Assembly (NCBI GenBank): GCA_944323345.1 | Contig: CALUSC010000005.1 | Location: 1-64,000, forward strand | Reading direction: 5' to 3' | DNA: 64,000 bases | DNA from: an uncultured Bacteroidales bacterium | GTDB lineage: Bacteria; Bacteroidota; Bacteroidia; Bacteroidales; UBA932 | Shown: one piece after another, positions 44,748 through 53,244 of the stretch | Layout: each line of letters opens with the position of its first letter | Numbering within the stretch: position 1 is the first letter of the stretch | Notes under the pieces: generated by a model | Seen by the model: the letters and a program-made list of their open reading frames with translations, nothing else | The model's database searches: none | What the model was told of the DNA's origin: nothing | Position numbers and translations under genes: made by a program

Positions 44748-46043
44748 ATGAAAATTCGGAAATATTTGCCTGTCATTATCCTGTCATACGTGCTTTTCTT
44801 CATGATAGCATTTGTGACAGGTCTGCAGAATCCGCTCGGTGTTATCGTGAAATCCCAGTACGGGGTATCGATGGGTGTAGCACAGCTGGGCAATTTCGCC
44901 AACTTCATCGCATACGCCTGCATGGGTATTCCTGCCGGTCTGATGCTGAAGAAGTATGGCTATAAATTTTCGCTGCTGGTGGCCGTTACTGTAGGTATTA
45001 TCGGTCTTGGGCTTATGTTTTTCTCAGGCCAGATTTCCAGAGGCCTGTGGCTGTACTTCTGCGGTGCTTTCGTGGCAGGTTTCTCGATGTGTATGCTGAA
45101 TACGGTGGTGAATCCTCTGCTGAATTCACTCGGAGGGGGAGGAAACAAGGGTAACCAGCTTATCCAGTGGGGCGGTGCCATGAACTCGATAGCCGCTACT
45201 ATCGTACCTTTTGTAGTCGGCCTTCTAATGGGACATTCCATCAAGGTAAGGGGACTGGTAGACGGTATCCCTCATTTTGAAATCGCAGATGTGAATCCGA
45301 TGTTCATCATCATGGTTTCCATTTTCGCGCTTGCCATACTGGCTATTCTGTTTGTCGATATTCCGGAGACGGAGAAGATTTCCGATACAAAGGCGGCGAT
45401 GGACCAGCTGATAGCCCGTGACGGACAATACAGCTGCTTCTCTTTCAGGCATTTTGTGCTCGGTGCCGTGGCTGTCTTCCTTTATACGGGTGTGGAGGTC
45501 AGTATCGCCAACATGACGAATATTTATCTGATTCATGAAGTGGGTGTGAGACCGGGCGCTGCAGGTGCCATAGTGGCCATATACTGGTTCTGCATGTTTC
45601 TGGGTCGTCTGGTGGGAGGTTCGCTCGGCTCGAAATTCTCCAGCCGCGACATGCTCCAGTTCTCATCCGTGATGGCCATGATATTTATCCTGATCACCAT
45701 TTTCACTCCGGCTAAAATCACTATAGAGATAGGCCGTTACAGTCTGGGCAATATCCCTGTGAATGTGGTGTTCCTGGTGTTGACTGGTCTTTTCACTTCG
45801 GTGATGTGGGGAAATATTTACAACCTTTCAGTCGAGGGGCTTGGAAAATATACCTCCACGGCGACCGGATTTTTCATGATGATGGTTTGCGGTGGCGGTA
45901 TAGTGCCTATCATACAAGGACTTCTGGCAGATCTGGTAGGAGGCCGCGCTTCATACTGGATCATTATAGCCTGTCTCTGCTACCTTCTTTACTATGGTTC
46001 TACAGGCTACAAGAATGTGAACAGGAAAATCCCTGTCGACTGA
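44748..46043 (+). CDS. FHS-family sugar/H+ symporter (MFS), second copy
   Basis: This 431-residue permease is closely related to the first gene of the operon: 'IAFVTGLQNPLGVIVKSQYG' and 'FMMMVCGGGIVPIIQGLLADLVGG' align with it over most of their length. It differs by a longer middle loop ('HSIKVRGLVDGIPHFEIADV'). Such pairs may cover two sugars or two affinities for one sugar. The gene starts 43 bases after the ROK kinase. The hairpin repeat array follows its stop. Confidence 0.9.
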   Translation: MKIRKYLPVIILSYVLFFMIAFVTGLQNPLGVIVKSQYGVSMGVAQLGNFANFIAYACMGIPAGLMLKKYGYKFSLLVAVTVGIIGLGLMFFSGQISRGLWLYFCGAFVAGFSMCMLNTVVNPLLNSLGGGGNKGNQLIQWGGAMNSIAATIVPFVVGLLMGHSIKVRGLVDGIPHFEIADVNPMFIIMVSIFALAILAILFVDIPETEKISDTKAAMDQLIARDGQYSCFSFRHFVLGAVAVFLYTGVEVSIANMTNIYLIHEVGVRPGAAGAIVAIYWFCMFLGRLVGGSLGSKFSSRDMLQFSSVMAMIFILITIFTPAKITIEIGRYSLGNIPVNVVFLVLTGLFTSVMWGNIYNLSVEGLGKYTSTATGFFMMMVCGGGIVPIIQGLLADLVGGRASYWIIIACLCYLLYYGSTGYKNVNRKIPVD

Positions 46044-46059
46044 ATATTTCCGCTGTAGA

Positions 46060-46190
46060 CAGACTGACATCCGAGAGTACTGTTGACTCCGTCAGGAGTT
46101 GTAATTCTGTACTCTCGGATGTCAGTCTGTTGTTTACTGTTGACTCCGTCAGGAGTTGTAATTCTGTACTCTCGGATGTCAGTCTGTTGT
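46060..46190. repeat. Hairpin repeat family 1, locus C: two 57-bp units
   Basis: Perfect 21-bp arms (46,060-46,080 and 46,109-46,129) enclose a core starting TTGACTCCGTCAGGAG and ending GTTGTAATTCT. A second copy of core plus 3' arm follows at 46,136-46,190, identical over 55 bases, period 57. The single 5' arm can pair with either 3' arm. It fills the gap between convergent genes, as at the other two loci. Confidence 0.85.
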
Positions 46191-46203
46191 CAGTCACCCA
46201 TAG

Positions 46204-47442
46204 TTAGTCGAGTTTGTGAATGGCGAGACCGCTGCGGAGCTTCGGTTCGAACCACGTGGTCTTCGGCGGCATGATATTGCCGGAATCGGCGATATCCACT
46301 ATCTGTTTCATCGAAACCGGATAAAGCGCGAACGCCACAGCCATCTCTCCGCTGTCCACCCTTTTGGAAAGTTCTCCCAGACCGCGGATTCCGCCTACGA
46401 AATCTATCCTTTTGTCAGTCCTCAGATCCTTGATGCCGAGTATCCTGTCCAGAACCAGATCCGACAGGATCGTCACATCCAGTACTCCGATAGGGTCGGA
46501 ATCGTCATATCTGCCTTCCTTCGCTTCCAATGAATACCATTCGCCCCCGAGATACATCGAGAAATTATGCAGGTGCTCCGGTTTGTATATGCCGCTACCT
46601 TTCTTTTCCACGATGAAATCTTTTTCCAGGGCTTTCACGAATTCTTCAGGACTCATGCCGTTGAGGTCCTTGACTACGCGGTTGTAGTCTATGATGGTGA
46701 GCTGGCTTTCAGGAAAAGCCACCGCCATGAAGAAATTATACTCTTCATTACCGGTGTGCCCTGGATTTCCTGTGCGTTTCTCGGTCCCTACACGTGCCGC
46801 TGCCGCTGTCCTGTGGTGCCCGTCTGCCACATAGAATGCGGGAATATCCTTGAAAATCTCGGTAATCCTGTTTATGACAGCATCATCGTCTATCACCCAG
46901 AAATGGTGTCCGAATCCGTCTTCAGCCGTAAAGTCATACTCAGGTTCTCCGGCAGTGTATCTGCGTACTATAGAGTCGATTTCCGCATTGTCGGGATATG
47001 AGAAGAAAACAGGTTCTATGTTTGCATTTTGGATTCTGACATGTATCATCCTGTCATCCTCCTTGTCTTTGCGCGTGAGCTCGTGTTTTTTTATCTTGCC
47101 GTCGGAGTAGTCGTCAGTGTGGGCGCAGAGCACCAGTCCGTACTGTGTCTTGCCGTTCATGGTCTGGGCATAGATGTAGTAGCACGGCTTGCTGTCCTGT
47201 ACCAGCCATCCTTTCTCCTGCCAGTCCTTGAAATTCTTCACAGCCCTGTCATATACTGTCTGGCTGTGTTCATCCGGCATGGGCTCGAAGTCTATTTCCG
47301 GTTTGGTTATGTGCAGAAGGGATTTTTCACATGCTTCCGCCTTCGCCTCGGCCGAATTCAGGACATCGTACGGGCGTGCCGCCACTTCCTCTACAATCTC
47401 TTTTGGCGGTCGTACTGCCGCAAACGGTTTGATTCTTACCAT
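46204..47442 (-). CDS. DUF1015 family protein
   Basis: ATG 47,442 (MVRIKPFAAVRPPKE) is the family start; the frame runs ten codons further up without conservation. The 412 residues include the family's 'PYDVLNSAEA', 'IYAQTMNGKTQYGLV' and 'YVADGHHRTAAAARVG', the last a motif that looks like a nucleotide or metal site. Biochemical function is not established. It lies downstream of serC and serA on the same strand, after a hairpin, suggesting a link to serine metabolism. Confidence 0.9.
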   Translation of the reverse strand: MVRIKPFAAVRPPKEIVEEVAARPYDVLNSAEAKAEACEKSLLHITKPEIDFEPMPDEHSQTVYDRAVKNFKDWQEKGWLVQDSKPCYYIYAQTMNGKTQYGLVLCAHTDDYSDGKIKKHELTRKDKEDDRMIHVRIQNANIEPVFFSYPDNAEIDSIVRRYTAGEPEYDFTAEDGFGHHFWVIDDDAVINRITEIFKDIPAFYVADGHHRTAAAARVGTEKRTGNPGHTGNEEYNFFMAVAFPESQLTIIDYNRVVKDLNGMSPEEFVKALEKDFIVEKKGSGIYKPEHLHNFSMYLGGEWYSLEAKEGRYDDSDPIGVLDVTILSDLVLDRILGIKDLRTDKRIDFVGGIRGLGELSKRVDSGEMAVAFALYPVSMKQIVDIADSGNIMPPKTTWFEPKLRSGLAIHKLD

Positions 47443-47474
47443 ATCGATTATCTGTTTTGTGTTATTGGGCAATT

Positions 47475-47509
47475 AAAAAATTGTGCCCGGATTCCGGACA
47501 CAATTTTTT
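47475..47509 (-). terminator. Terminator after serA
   Basis: Arms AAAAAATTGTGCCCGG and CCGGACACAATTTTTT (one wobble) with a 3-base loop give T tracts on both strands. It lies between the serA stop and the DUF1015 start, so read-through or a second promoter must serve DUF1015. Confidence 0.8.
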
Positions 47510-47517
47510 TAAAAAGA

Positions 47518-48438
47518 CTATTTGTTTACCTGGAAACGGGTATTGCCTGTGGCAAAATAATCCACTATCTGCGAAGCTGCCGCCAGACCTGCATTTATGT
47601 TGGCTTCGGCAGTCTCCGCGCCCATTTTCTTAGGGGTGGCGAATACTCTCTTTCCGAATTTTTCGTTCAGTTCGGACTGGCAGTCCGCTGCGATATCGGT
47701 GATGTACTTCAGGTCAGGCCTGTCTGTCAGCGCCTTCTCCAGCTCCGCTTCATTTATTATTTCCTTGCGGGCGGTGTTCAGCAGACAGCCTCCTGCAGGC
47801 ATCAGGGTGATAAGTCCGTATCCTATCGATTTTTTCGTTTCGGCAGTGGCCGGAATATGCAGGGAAATGAAGTTGCATTCCCTGTACATCTGTTCTACTG
47901 ATTCTGCCGGTATTACGCCTTCCGCAGTCATCTTCTCTGCCGGTACATACGGGTCGAAAGCCATCACTTCCATGCCGAGGCATTTCGCTTTCTGCGCGAC
48001 AAGCCTGCCGACGTTTCCGTACGCCTGGATGCCGAGCCTTTTACCCTTGATTTCGCTTCCCGTACCGGGTGTGAACTGGTTCCTGGACATGTATATCATC
48101 ATCGAGATGGCGAGTTCGGCTACTGCGTTCGAATTCTGTCCCGGAGTGTTCATGGCTACGATATTTTTCGCCGTACATGCTTCGAGATTGATATTGTCGT
48201 AACCGGCTCCGGCCCTTACTACGATTTTCAGATTCCTGGCCGCATCTATAACTTCGGCAGTCACCTTGTCGGACCTGACTATGAGCGCATCAGCGTCTGC
48301 TACGGCATTGACGAGCTTTTCAGGCGAGTCATATTTTTCCAGAAGGACGACTTCATGCCCGGCCTTCCGTGCTATTTCCTTCATCCCGTTCACGGCAGCG
48401 GCTGCGAACGGCTTTTCTGTGGCTATAAGTATTTTCAT
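47518..48438 (-). CDS. serA: D-3-phosphoglycerate dehydrogenase (short form)
   Basis: The 306-residue NAD enzyme has the 2-hydroxyacid dehydrogenase pattern: 'LKIVVRAGAGYDNINLEACTAKNIVAMNTPG', the Rossmann loop 'GIQAYGNVGRLVAQKA' and 'ISLHIPATAETKKSI' with the NAD-binding region. It oxidises 3-phosphoglycerate, the first step to serine. It lacks the C-terminal ACT domain of E. coli SerA, so it is probably not inhibited by serine in the same way. serC lies six bases upstream on the same strand, which confirms the pathway. The usual catalytic His region appears changed ('PKKMGAET' in place of PHxG), as in related short Bacteroidota forms. Confidence 0.87.
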   Translation of the reverse strand: MKILIATEKPFAAAAVNGMKEIARKAGHEVVLLEKYDSPEKLVNAVADADALIVRSDKVTAEVIDAARNLKIVVRAGAGYDNINLEACTAKNIVAMNTPGQNSNAVAELAISMMIYMSRNQFTPGTGSEIKGKRLGIQAYGNVGRLVAQKAKCLGMEVMAFDPYVPAEKMTAEGVIPAESVEQMYRECNFISLHIPATAETKKSIGYGLITLMPAGGCLLNTARKEIINEAELEKALTDRPDLKYITDIAADCQSELNEKFGKRVFATPKKMGAETAEANINAGLAAASQIVDYFATGNTRFQVNK

Positions 48439-48444
48439 GGTTGT

Positions 48445-49518
48445 TTACTTTTTCATTGATTCGAATTCCTGCATGCATTTCACCAGAGCCTGTACGCTCT
48501 CTACCGGGCAGGCATTATATATGGAGGCCCTGAAACCGCCGACAGACCTGTGTCCCTTGATGCCCAGCATGCCCTGTCCCTTTGCGAATTCAAGGAACTC
48601 GTCCTGCAACGCTTCATATCCCGGAGCCATGACGAAGCATACGTTCATATCGGAACGGTCTTCCTTTGCGGCGGTACCGGTGAAGAGAGGGTTCCTGTCG
48701 ATTTCAGCATAAAGCATGTCGGCCTTCTGCCTGTTTATCTTGTGTATGGCCTCTACTCCTCCAATGCCTTTAAGCCAGTTCAGAGTCTCGTACATGACGT
48801 ATATCGGGAAGACAGGAGGAGTGTTGAACATGGACCCTCCGTCTATGTGTGTCTGATAATTCAACATGGTCGGGATATACCTGCTTACCTTTCCGAGCGC
48901 GTCTTTCTTCACGATGGCGAAAGCTACACCGGCAGGACCGACGTTTTTCTGTGCACCTCCATATATGAGTGCGTATTTGCTGATGTCGCGCGGCCTGCTC
49001 ATGATGTCTGAAGACATGTCGGCAACAAGTGGCACCGGACTGTCGATATCTTCCTTTATTTCAGTACCGTAAATGGTGTTGTTGGTCGTGATGTGGAAAT
49101 AATCCAGATCGGCGGGAATTTCATATCCTTTCGGGATATAACTGTATGTAGTGTCTGCTGAAGAAGCTACGGCATACGCTTCGCCGATGCCTTTCGCTTC
49201 CTTCAATGCCTTCTTCGCCCATACGCCAGTTTCGAGATACCCGGCCTTTTTCTCCAGGAAATTCATCGCCACACAGAGAAACTGCAGGCTGGCTCCGCCT
49301 CCCATGAACAATACTTCATGAGTATCCGGAATATTCAAAAGTTCTTTCCAAAGGGCTCTGCAGTCATCCATGACCTGTACCCACTCTTTGGATCTGTGGG
49401 AAATGCTGATGACAGGCACGCCTGTTCCCTTGAAATCTTTCAATGCCTCGATGGCTTTATCGACAGCCTGCTGCGGAAGCACGCAGGGCCCGGCGAAGAA
49501 ATTGTGAACTTTTTTCAT
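48445..49518 (-). CDS. serC: Phosphoserine aminotransferase
   Basis: The 357-residue PLP enzyme begins '[25 protein letters not shown]' and has the family's 'ISHRSKEW', '[17 protein letters not shown]' and the PLP lysine in '[12 protein letters not shown]'. It converts 3-phosphohydroxypyruvate to phosphoserine with glutamate as donor. It also serves the pyridoxine route in some bacteria. It heads the serC-serA pair. Length and motifs are complete. Confidence 0.96.
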   Translation of the reverse strand: MKKVHNFFAGPCVLPQQAVDKAIEALKDFKGTGVPVISISHRSKEWVQVMDDCRALWKELLNIPDTHEVLFMGGGASLQFLCVAMNFLEKKAGYLETGVWAKKALKEAKGIGEAYAVASSADTTYSYIPKGYEIPADLDYFHITTNNTIYGTEIKEDIDSPVPLVADMSSDIMSRPRDISKYALIYGGAQKNVGPAGVAFAIVKKDALGKVSRYIPTMLNYQTHIDGGSMFNTPPVFPIYVMYETLNWLKGIGGVEAIHKINRQKADMLYAEIDRNPLFTGTAAKEDRSDMNVCFVMAPGYEALQDEFLEFAKGQGMLGIKGHRSVGGFRASIYNACPVESVQALVKCMQEFESMKK

Positions 49519-49604
49519 GATGATTTATTTTTTGTAAAAAACTCTCCTCGTATTTCTAAGGGTAAATTTCCATAAAATTAATAAAAAATCTTCTCGGACA
49601 TGTT

Positions 49605-50063
49605 TCAGAACAGACTTTTTATATCCGAACGTTTCTCGCAGTAATGGCAGAGCAGCGATATCTCGCCGTTTTCCTCCATGACGGTGAATCTGGTCCTGAC
49701 AGGCTGGTGGTTCGTGATGCATTTGGGGTTCATGCATTTCGCTATGCCTGTGATTTCATGGGGCATGTCCAGTTTCCGTTTCTCCACCACCTGGAAATTC
49801 CTGATGATGTTGACTGTGGCATGAGGTGCTATCAGAGCCAGCTTGTTCAGTTCCTCGTCCTGGAAGAACCTGTCCGCTATCTTGATGATGCCTTTTTTAC
49901 CGAACAGCTTGCTGTTCAGGTTTATGCCTATTGTTATCTGGTTTTCTATCCCTTTCAGTCCCAATATGTCGAGAGCCTTGTAGACATTTTCGGCAGGTAT
50001 GTGGTCCAGCACTGTCCCGTTTTCCAGTGCGCTGACTTTCAGTTCCTTGTTTATATTTTCCAT
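49605..50063 (-). CDS. pyrI: Aspartate carbamoyltransferase regulatory chain
   Basis: The 152-residue protein has the N-terminal allosteric domain ('KVSALENGTVLDHIPAENVYKAL', the nucleotide-binding region) and a C-terminal zinc domain with Cys110, Cys115, Cys139 and Cys142. It carries the CTP/ATP control of ATCase and holds the catalytic trimers together. It lies 58 bases after pyrB on the same strand. Confidence 0.97.
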   Translation of the reverse strand: MENINKELKVSALENGTVLDHIPAENVYKALDILGLKGIENQITIGINLNSKLFGKKGIIKIADRFFQDEELNKLALIAPHATVNIIRNFQVVEKRKLDMPHEITGIAKCMNPKCITNHQPVRTRFTVMEENGEISLLCHYCEKRSDIKSLF

Positions 50064-50121
50064 TTTGATTTCCTGTATATGTTGTCTTGATGTTTGCTGG
50101 GTGCCGACTTTCGAGGAAGCC

Positions 50122-51027
50122 TTACCTGTATCCGAGCAGGCATGAAATTATGGCCATTCTGACATAAAGGCCGTTTTCCGCCTGCTTGAAATAATATGCG
50201 TACGGAGTCTCGTCCACATCCTGGTCGATTTCATTGACCCGCGGGAGCGGGTGCAATATTTTCATGTTGGGTTTTACGCTTCCGAGCATCGATGCCTTCA
50301 GCCGGTAGATGTCCTTGACCTTTTCGTATTCCATGGGATCCGTAAATCTCTCCTGCTGTACTCTGGTCATGTATAGAATATCGCAGTCGTCGAGGTGCTC
50401 TTCCAGCGAAGTGGTTTCGGTATATTTTATTCCTCTTTCATCCAGAAAATCCTTGTATTCCTTCGGCATTTTCAGCTCTTCCGGTGCAGTAAATACGAAT
50501 TCAGGACTGAAGTGCGACATGGCCTGGAGAAGGGAATGGGTGGTCCTTCCGTATTTCAGATCACCTACCATATTGATTTTGAGATTCTCCAGTCTGCCCT
50601 GCGTCTGCATTATCGTATACAGGTCGAGCAAGGTCTGTGACGGATGCTGGTTGGCCCCGTCGCCTGCATTTACCACCGGGACGGAAGAAACTTCGGAGGC
50701 ATACCTCGAACTGCCCTCCAGAGGATGCCTCATGATGATCATGTCCACATAGTTCGACACCATTTTGATGGTATCCTTCAGCGTTTCACCCTTGCTTACG
50801 CTTGTGTTCGTCGCGTCCGAGAATCCTATGACTTTGGCTCCGAGCCTGTTTACGGCTGTCTCGAAACTCAGTCTGGTCCTGGTGGACGGTTCGAAGAAGA
50901 TACATGCTATGACCTTGCCGTCCAGTATGTTCTGGGTGCGGTTCTTTTCGAATTCCTTTGCAGTTTCGAGCACATGCAGAATTTCCTCCTTGCTGAAATC
51001 CTGGATTGAAATAAGACTTTTATTCAT
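50122..51027 (-). CDS. pyrB: Aspartate carbamoyltransferase catalytic chain
   Basis: The 301-residue enzyme has the carbamoyl-phosphate loop [13 protein letters not shown] (Ser48-Thr49-Arg50-Thr51-Arg52), '[12 protein letters not shown]' and '[10 protein letters not shown]'. It commits carbamoyl phosphate and aspartate to pyrimidine synthesis. With pyrI downstream it should form the regulated E. coli-like dodecamer. Its start overlaps the stop of the YigZ gene by four bases (ATGA), so the two are coupled. Confidence 0.98.
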   Translation of the reverse strand: MNKSLISIQDFSKEEILHVLETAKEFEKNRTQNILDGKVIACIFFEPSTRTRLSFETAVNRLGAKVIGFSDATNTSVSKGETLKDTIKMVSNYVDMIIMRHPLEGSSRYASEVSSVPVVNAGDGANQHPSQTLLDLYTIMQTQGRLENLKINMVGDLKYGRTTHSLLQAMSHFSPEFVFTAPEELKMPKEYKDFLDERGIKYTETTSLEEHLDDCDILYMTRVQQERFTDPMEYEKVKDIYRLKASMLGSVKPNMKILHPLPRVNEIDQDVDETPYAYYFKQAENGLYVRMAIISCLLGYR

Positions 51028-51650
51028 GTATTATCGATTAATTCCAGTGTACAACCACCTGTCTTTTCTATCATTTCAGTAAAAAGCGGAACCGCTGCCA
51101 GCCTGACATCGGTTTCCAAAGAGCACGACATGCCGAAGTCCTGCCTGCATGCTGAAAGACCGAGGTCTTTCAATATTTTCATGACTCCGTTCATGTCCAT
51201 GTATCCGAAAGTGAGCCTGTATCTTTCGGTTGCAGTCTTTTCTATGATTTCTGCATGGTCCAGAGCATCGGCGGCTGAAGTCCTGTAAGCCCGTATCAGA
51301 CCGGGAATGCCGAGCTTGATACCTCCGAAATATCTGACTACGACGATCAGGATGTCACTGAGTTCCAGAGAGTCGATCTGTCCGAGTATCGGCCTGCCTG
51401 CCGAAGATGACGGTTCTCCGTCGTCATTGGCCCTGAATATATCTCTCCTGTATCCGAGCCGGTAGGCATAGCAATGGTGGCGGGCGTCATGGTATTCTTT
51501 CTTGAGGGAAGCGACTATCGATTTGATTTCATCTTCGGATGAAACCGGATAGGCATGGGCAATGAATCTGCTGCCATTGTCCTTGAAAAGCCCTTTGGAA
51601 GGGCCTGCAATGCTTTTGAAAGTGTCTTTCTCCGGTGTAGTCGCATCCAT
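51024..51650 (-). CDS. YigZ/IMPACT family protein
   Basis: ATG 51,650 ([14 protein letters not shown]) is the first ATG; a TTG four codons earlier is possible. The 208 residues contain the family signature '[12 protein letters not shown]' and '[20 protein letters not shown]', then '[20 protein letters not shown]'. Bacterial members have an IMPACT domain with an extra C-terminal domain, and may bind RNA or act with ribosomes, but the role is not settled. It is the first gene of the YigZ-pyrB-pyrI run. Confidence 0.9.
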   Translation of the reverse strand: MDATTPEKDTFKSIAGPSKGLFKDNGSRFIAHAYPVSSEDEIKSIVASLKKEYHDARHHCYAYRLGYRRDIFRANDDGEPSSSAGRPILGQIDSLELSDILIVVVRYFGGIKLGIPGLIRAYRTSAADALDHAEIIEKTATERYRLTFGYMDMNGVMKILKDLGLSACRQDFGMSCSLETDVRLAAVPLFTEMIEKTGGCTLELIDNT

Positions 51651-51683
51651 AGGCAGATTCAAAATTAGTGTTTTTTATATTAT

Positions 51684-51716
51684 TTTGCAACCGCAAGGAA
51701 ATATTTTGTACCTTTG
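51684..51716 (+). promoter_or_regulatory. Promoter of the TnpR-like protein-miaA pair
   Basis: TTTG (51,684-51,687), 21 bases, then TACCTTTG (51,709-51,716), 25 bases before the ATG. Confidence 0.65.
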
Positions 51717-51741
51717 GTCTCCGTTGAAATTTTAAAGATTT

Positions 51742-52287
51742 ATGGTACTCAAATACAGGGTTTCTCTTCCCGGCATCAAAGGCTTCGCCAGACTCTATGA
51801 GGTCAAGGCCAACATGACACTTTATTCATTCCACAAACAGATGAGAGCTGACATGGATTTCCCTCAGGACCAGCTTGTTCTGTTCAAGGCTCTCGACAAG
51901 GACGGGGCAGTGGTGGCCAAATACGGCATATTCGATCTGGGGGCAGGCACCATAGATTCCGTGACCGTGGAACAGACTCTGAAGGCAGGTGCGGTATCGT
52001 TCGTTTATTTTTATGACACGACTAACGTAAAAAGCGTGAACGTGACATTCGAAGGTGAGGCCGAGCCCAGGAAGGATGTTGTATACCCACTTCTGGTAGA
52101 AGCGAAAGGCCCGAATCCGATAGAATTCGAGAACGGATATGTGGCTTATGAAGATCTGCCCGACGACAAGAAAAAGGCGGCTTCACAGGATGACGATGAT
52201 GAAGATTTCGATGACGATGATGATACGGAGGAGACTGACGACGAGGACGGAGAGGAAATCTACGATGAGGACGAAGACGACATGTAG
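51742..52287 (+). CDS. pRiA4b ORF-3/TnpR-passenger-like protein with acidic tail
   Basis: The 181-residue protein has an N-terminal domain like the plasmid pRiA4b ORF-3 or IS1096 passenger 'TnpR' family ('YRVSLPGIKGFARLYEVKANMTLYSFHKQM' and 'YFYDTTNVKSVNVTFEGE'). From about residue 148 it is almost all Asp and Glu. No transposase or resolvase catalytic motif is seen, so the family name is misleading here; it is a fixed chromosomal gene. miaA follows after nine bases. Function unknown; the acidic tail suggests binding to a basic partner. Confidence 0.8.
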   Translation: MVLKYRVSLPGIKGFARLYEVKANMTLYSFHKQMRADMDFPQDQLVLFKALDKDGAVVAKYGIFDLGAGTIDSVTVEQTLKAGAVSFVYFYDTTNVKSVNVTFEGEAEPRKDVVYPLLVEAKGPNPIEFENGYVAYEDLPDDKKKAASQDDDDEDFDDDDDTEETDDEDGEEIYDEDEDDM

Positions 52288-52296
52288 ATTTCCGGC

Positions 52297-53163
52297 ATGA
52301 GGCACAAGCTCCTTATAATATTAGGTCCGACTGCCGTCGGCAAGACTGATTACAGTATCCGGGAGGCCCTGAAATACGGGTCTCCTGTCATTTCATGCGA
52401 TTCCAGACAGATATACAGGGAAATGACCATAGGCACTGCCGTTCCGACACCGGATCAGCTCGGAGCGGTCAGGCATTATTTCATACATTCCCATTCTGTC
52501 AGTACGCTGTATTCTGCAGGACGCTATGAAACCGAAGCCTTGCCTTTGGTCGAGAGTCTTTTCAGCCAGGGGCACGACACTCTCGTCATGGCCGGAGGGT
52601 CCGGTTTCTATATCGATGCATTCTGCCGTGGTCTGGATGATTTCCCGCAGGCCGACATGGAACTGAGGGAATCCCTGAACGTTCGGCTGCGCGAGGAAGG
52701 TGTCGAGTCTCTGCGGTTCGAGCTTAAACGGCTTGATCCTAAGTCTTATGCGACTATCGATATTGCGAACGGGCAGAGAGTGCTGAGGGCTCTGGAAGTA
52801 TGTTTGTCTACAGGGCGTCCTTTCTCATCCTTCAAGACTTCCCCTGACAGGAAACGGAGTTTCGATATTGAAAAGATCGGTCTTGTGAGGCCTCGTGAAG
52901 AACTGTATGCCAGGATTGACAGAAGAGTACTGGAAATGATCGACGCCGGTCTGGTAGATGAAGTCAGGTCCCTGGAGCAGTACAGGCATCTTCCGGCATT
53001 GCAGACTGTCGGATACAAGGAAATTTTCCAATATCTGGACGGTGAAATATCACTCGACAGGGCCATCGGACTGATACAGCGAAATACGCGCCATTACGCC
53101 AAAAGACAGTTGAGCTATTGGGGACGGGACAAGGATATCAGATGGATGGAAGTGACTGGATGA
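52297..53163 (+). CDS. miaA: tRNA dimethylallyltransferase
   Basis: The 288-residue enzyme starts with the P-loop LGPTAVGKTDYS. It has 'SCDSRQIYREMTIGTA', 'VMAGGSGFYIDAFCRG' and the C-terminal 'RNTRHYAKRQLSYWGRD', all MiaA signatures. It adds a dimethylallyl group to A37 of tRNAs that read UNN codons, which include the tRNA-Ser(UGA) at the window start. A strong terminator follows. Confidence 0.97.
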   Translation: MRHKLLIILGPTAVGKTDYSIREALKYGSPVISCDSRQIYREMTIGTAVPTPDQLGAVRHYFIHSHSVSTLYSAGRYETEALPLVESLFSQGHDTLVMAGGSGFYIDAFCRGLDDFPQADMELRESLNVRLREEGVESLRFELKRLDPKSYATIDIANGQRVLRALEVCLSTGRPFSSFKTSPDRKRSFDIEKIGLVRPREELYARIDRRVLEMIDAGLVDEVRSLEQYRHLPALQTVGYKEIFQYLDGEISLDRAIGLIQRNTRHYAKRQLSYWGRDKDIRWMEVTG

Positions 53164-53168
53164 GCGAC

Positions 53169-53209
53169 AAAAAAATAGAGGTGACTCAAAGGGTCGCCTC
53201 TATTTTTTT
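53169..53209. terminator. Bidirectional terminator between miaA and the DUF3127 gene
   Basis: AAAAAAATAGAGGTGAC pairs with GTCGCCTCTATTTTTTT (one wobble), giving T tracts on both strands. A second hairpin (GAATG...CACGC/GCGTGCATTC, about 53,212-53,242) lies between it and the convergent stop codon. Confidence 0.88.
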
Positions 53210-53244
53210 TTGAATGCTGCACGCGTTATATGCGTGCATTCTGA

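Noticed and set aside
46000..46197. Small frames with repeated peptides (LTSESTELQLLTES) in the locus C array
   Set aside because: They arise because the 57-bp period is a multiple of three; the palindromic structure explains the sequence better than coding.
51742..52287. Transposon resolvase or insertion-sequence remnant
   Set aside because: No resolvase catalytic serine or tyrosine motif, no inverted repeats or target duplication, and tight linkage to miaA.
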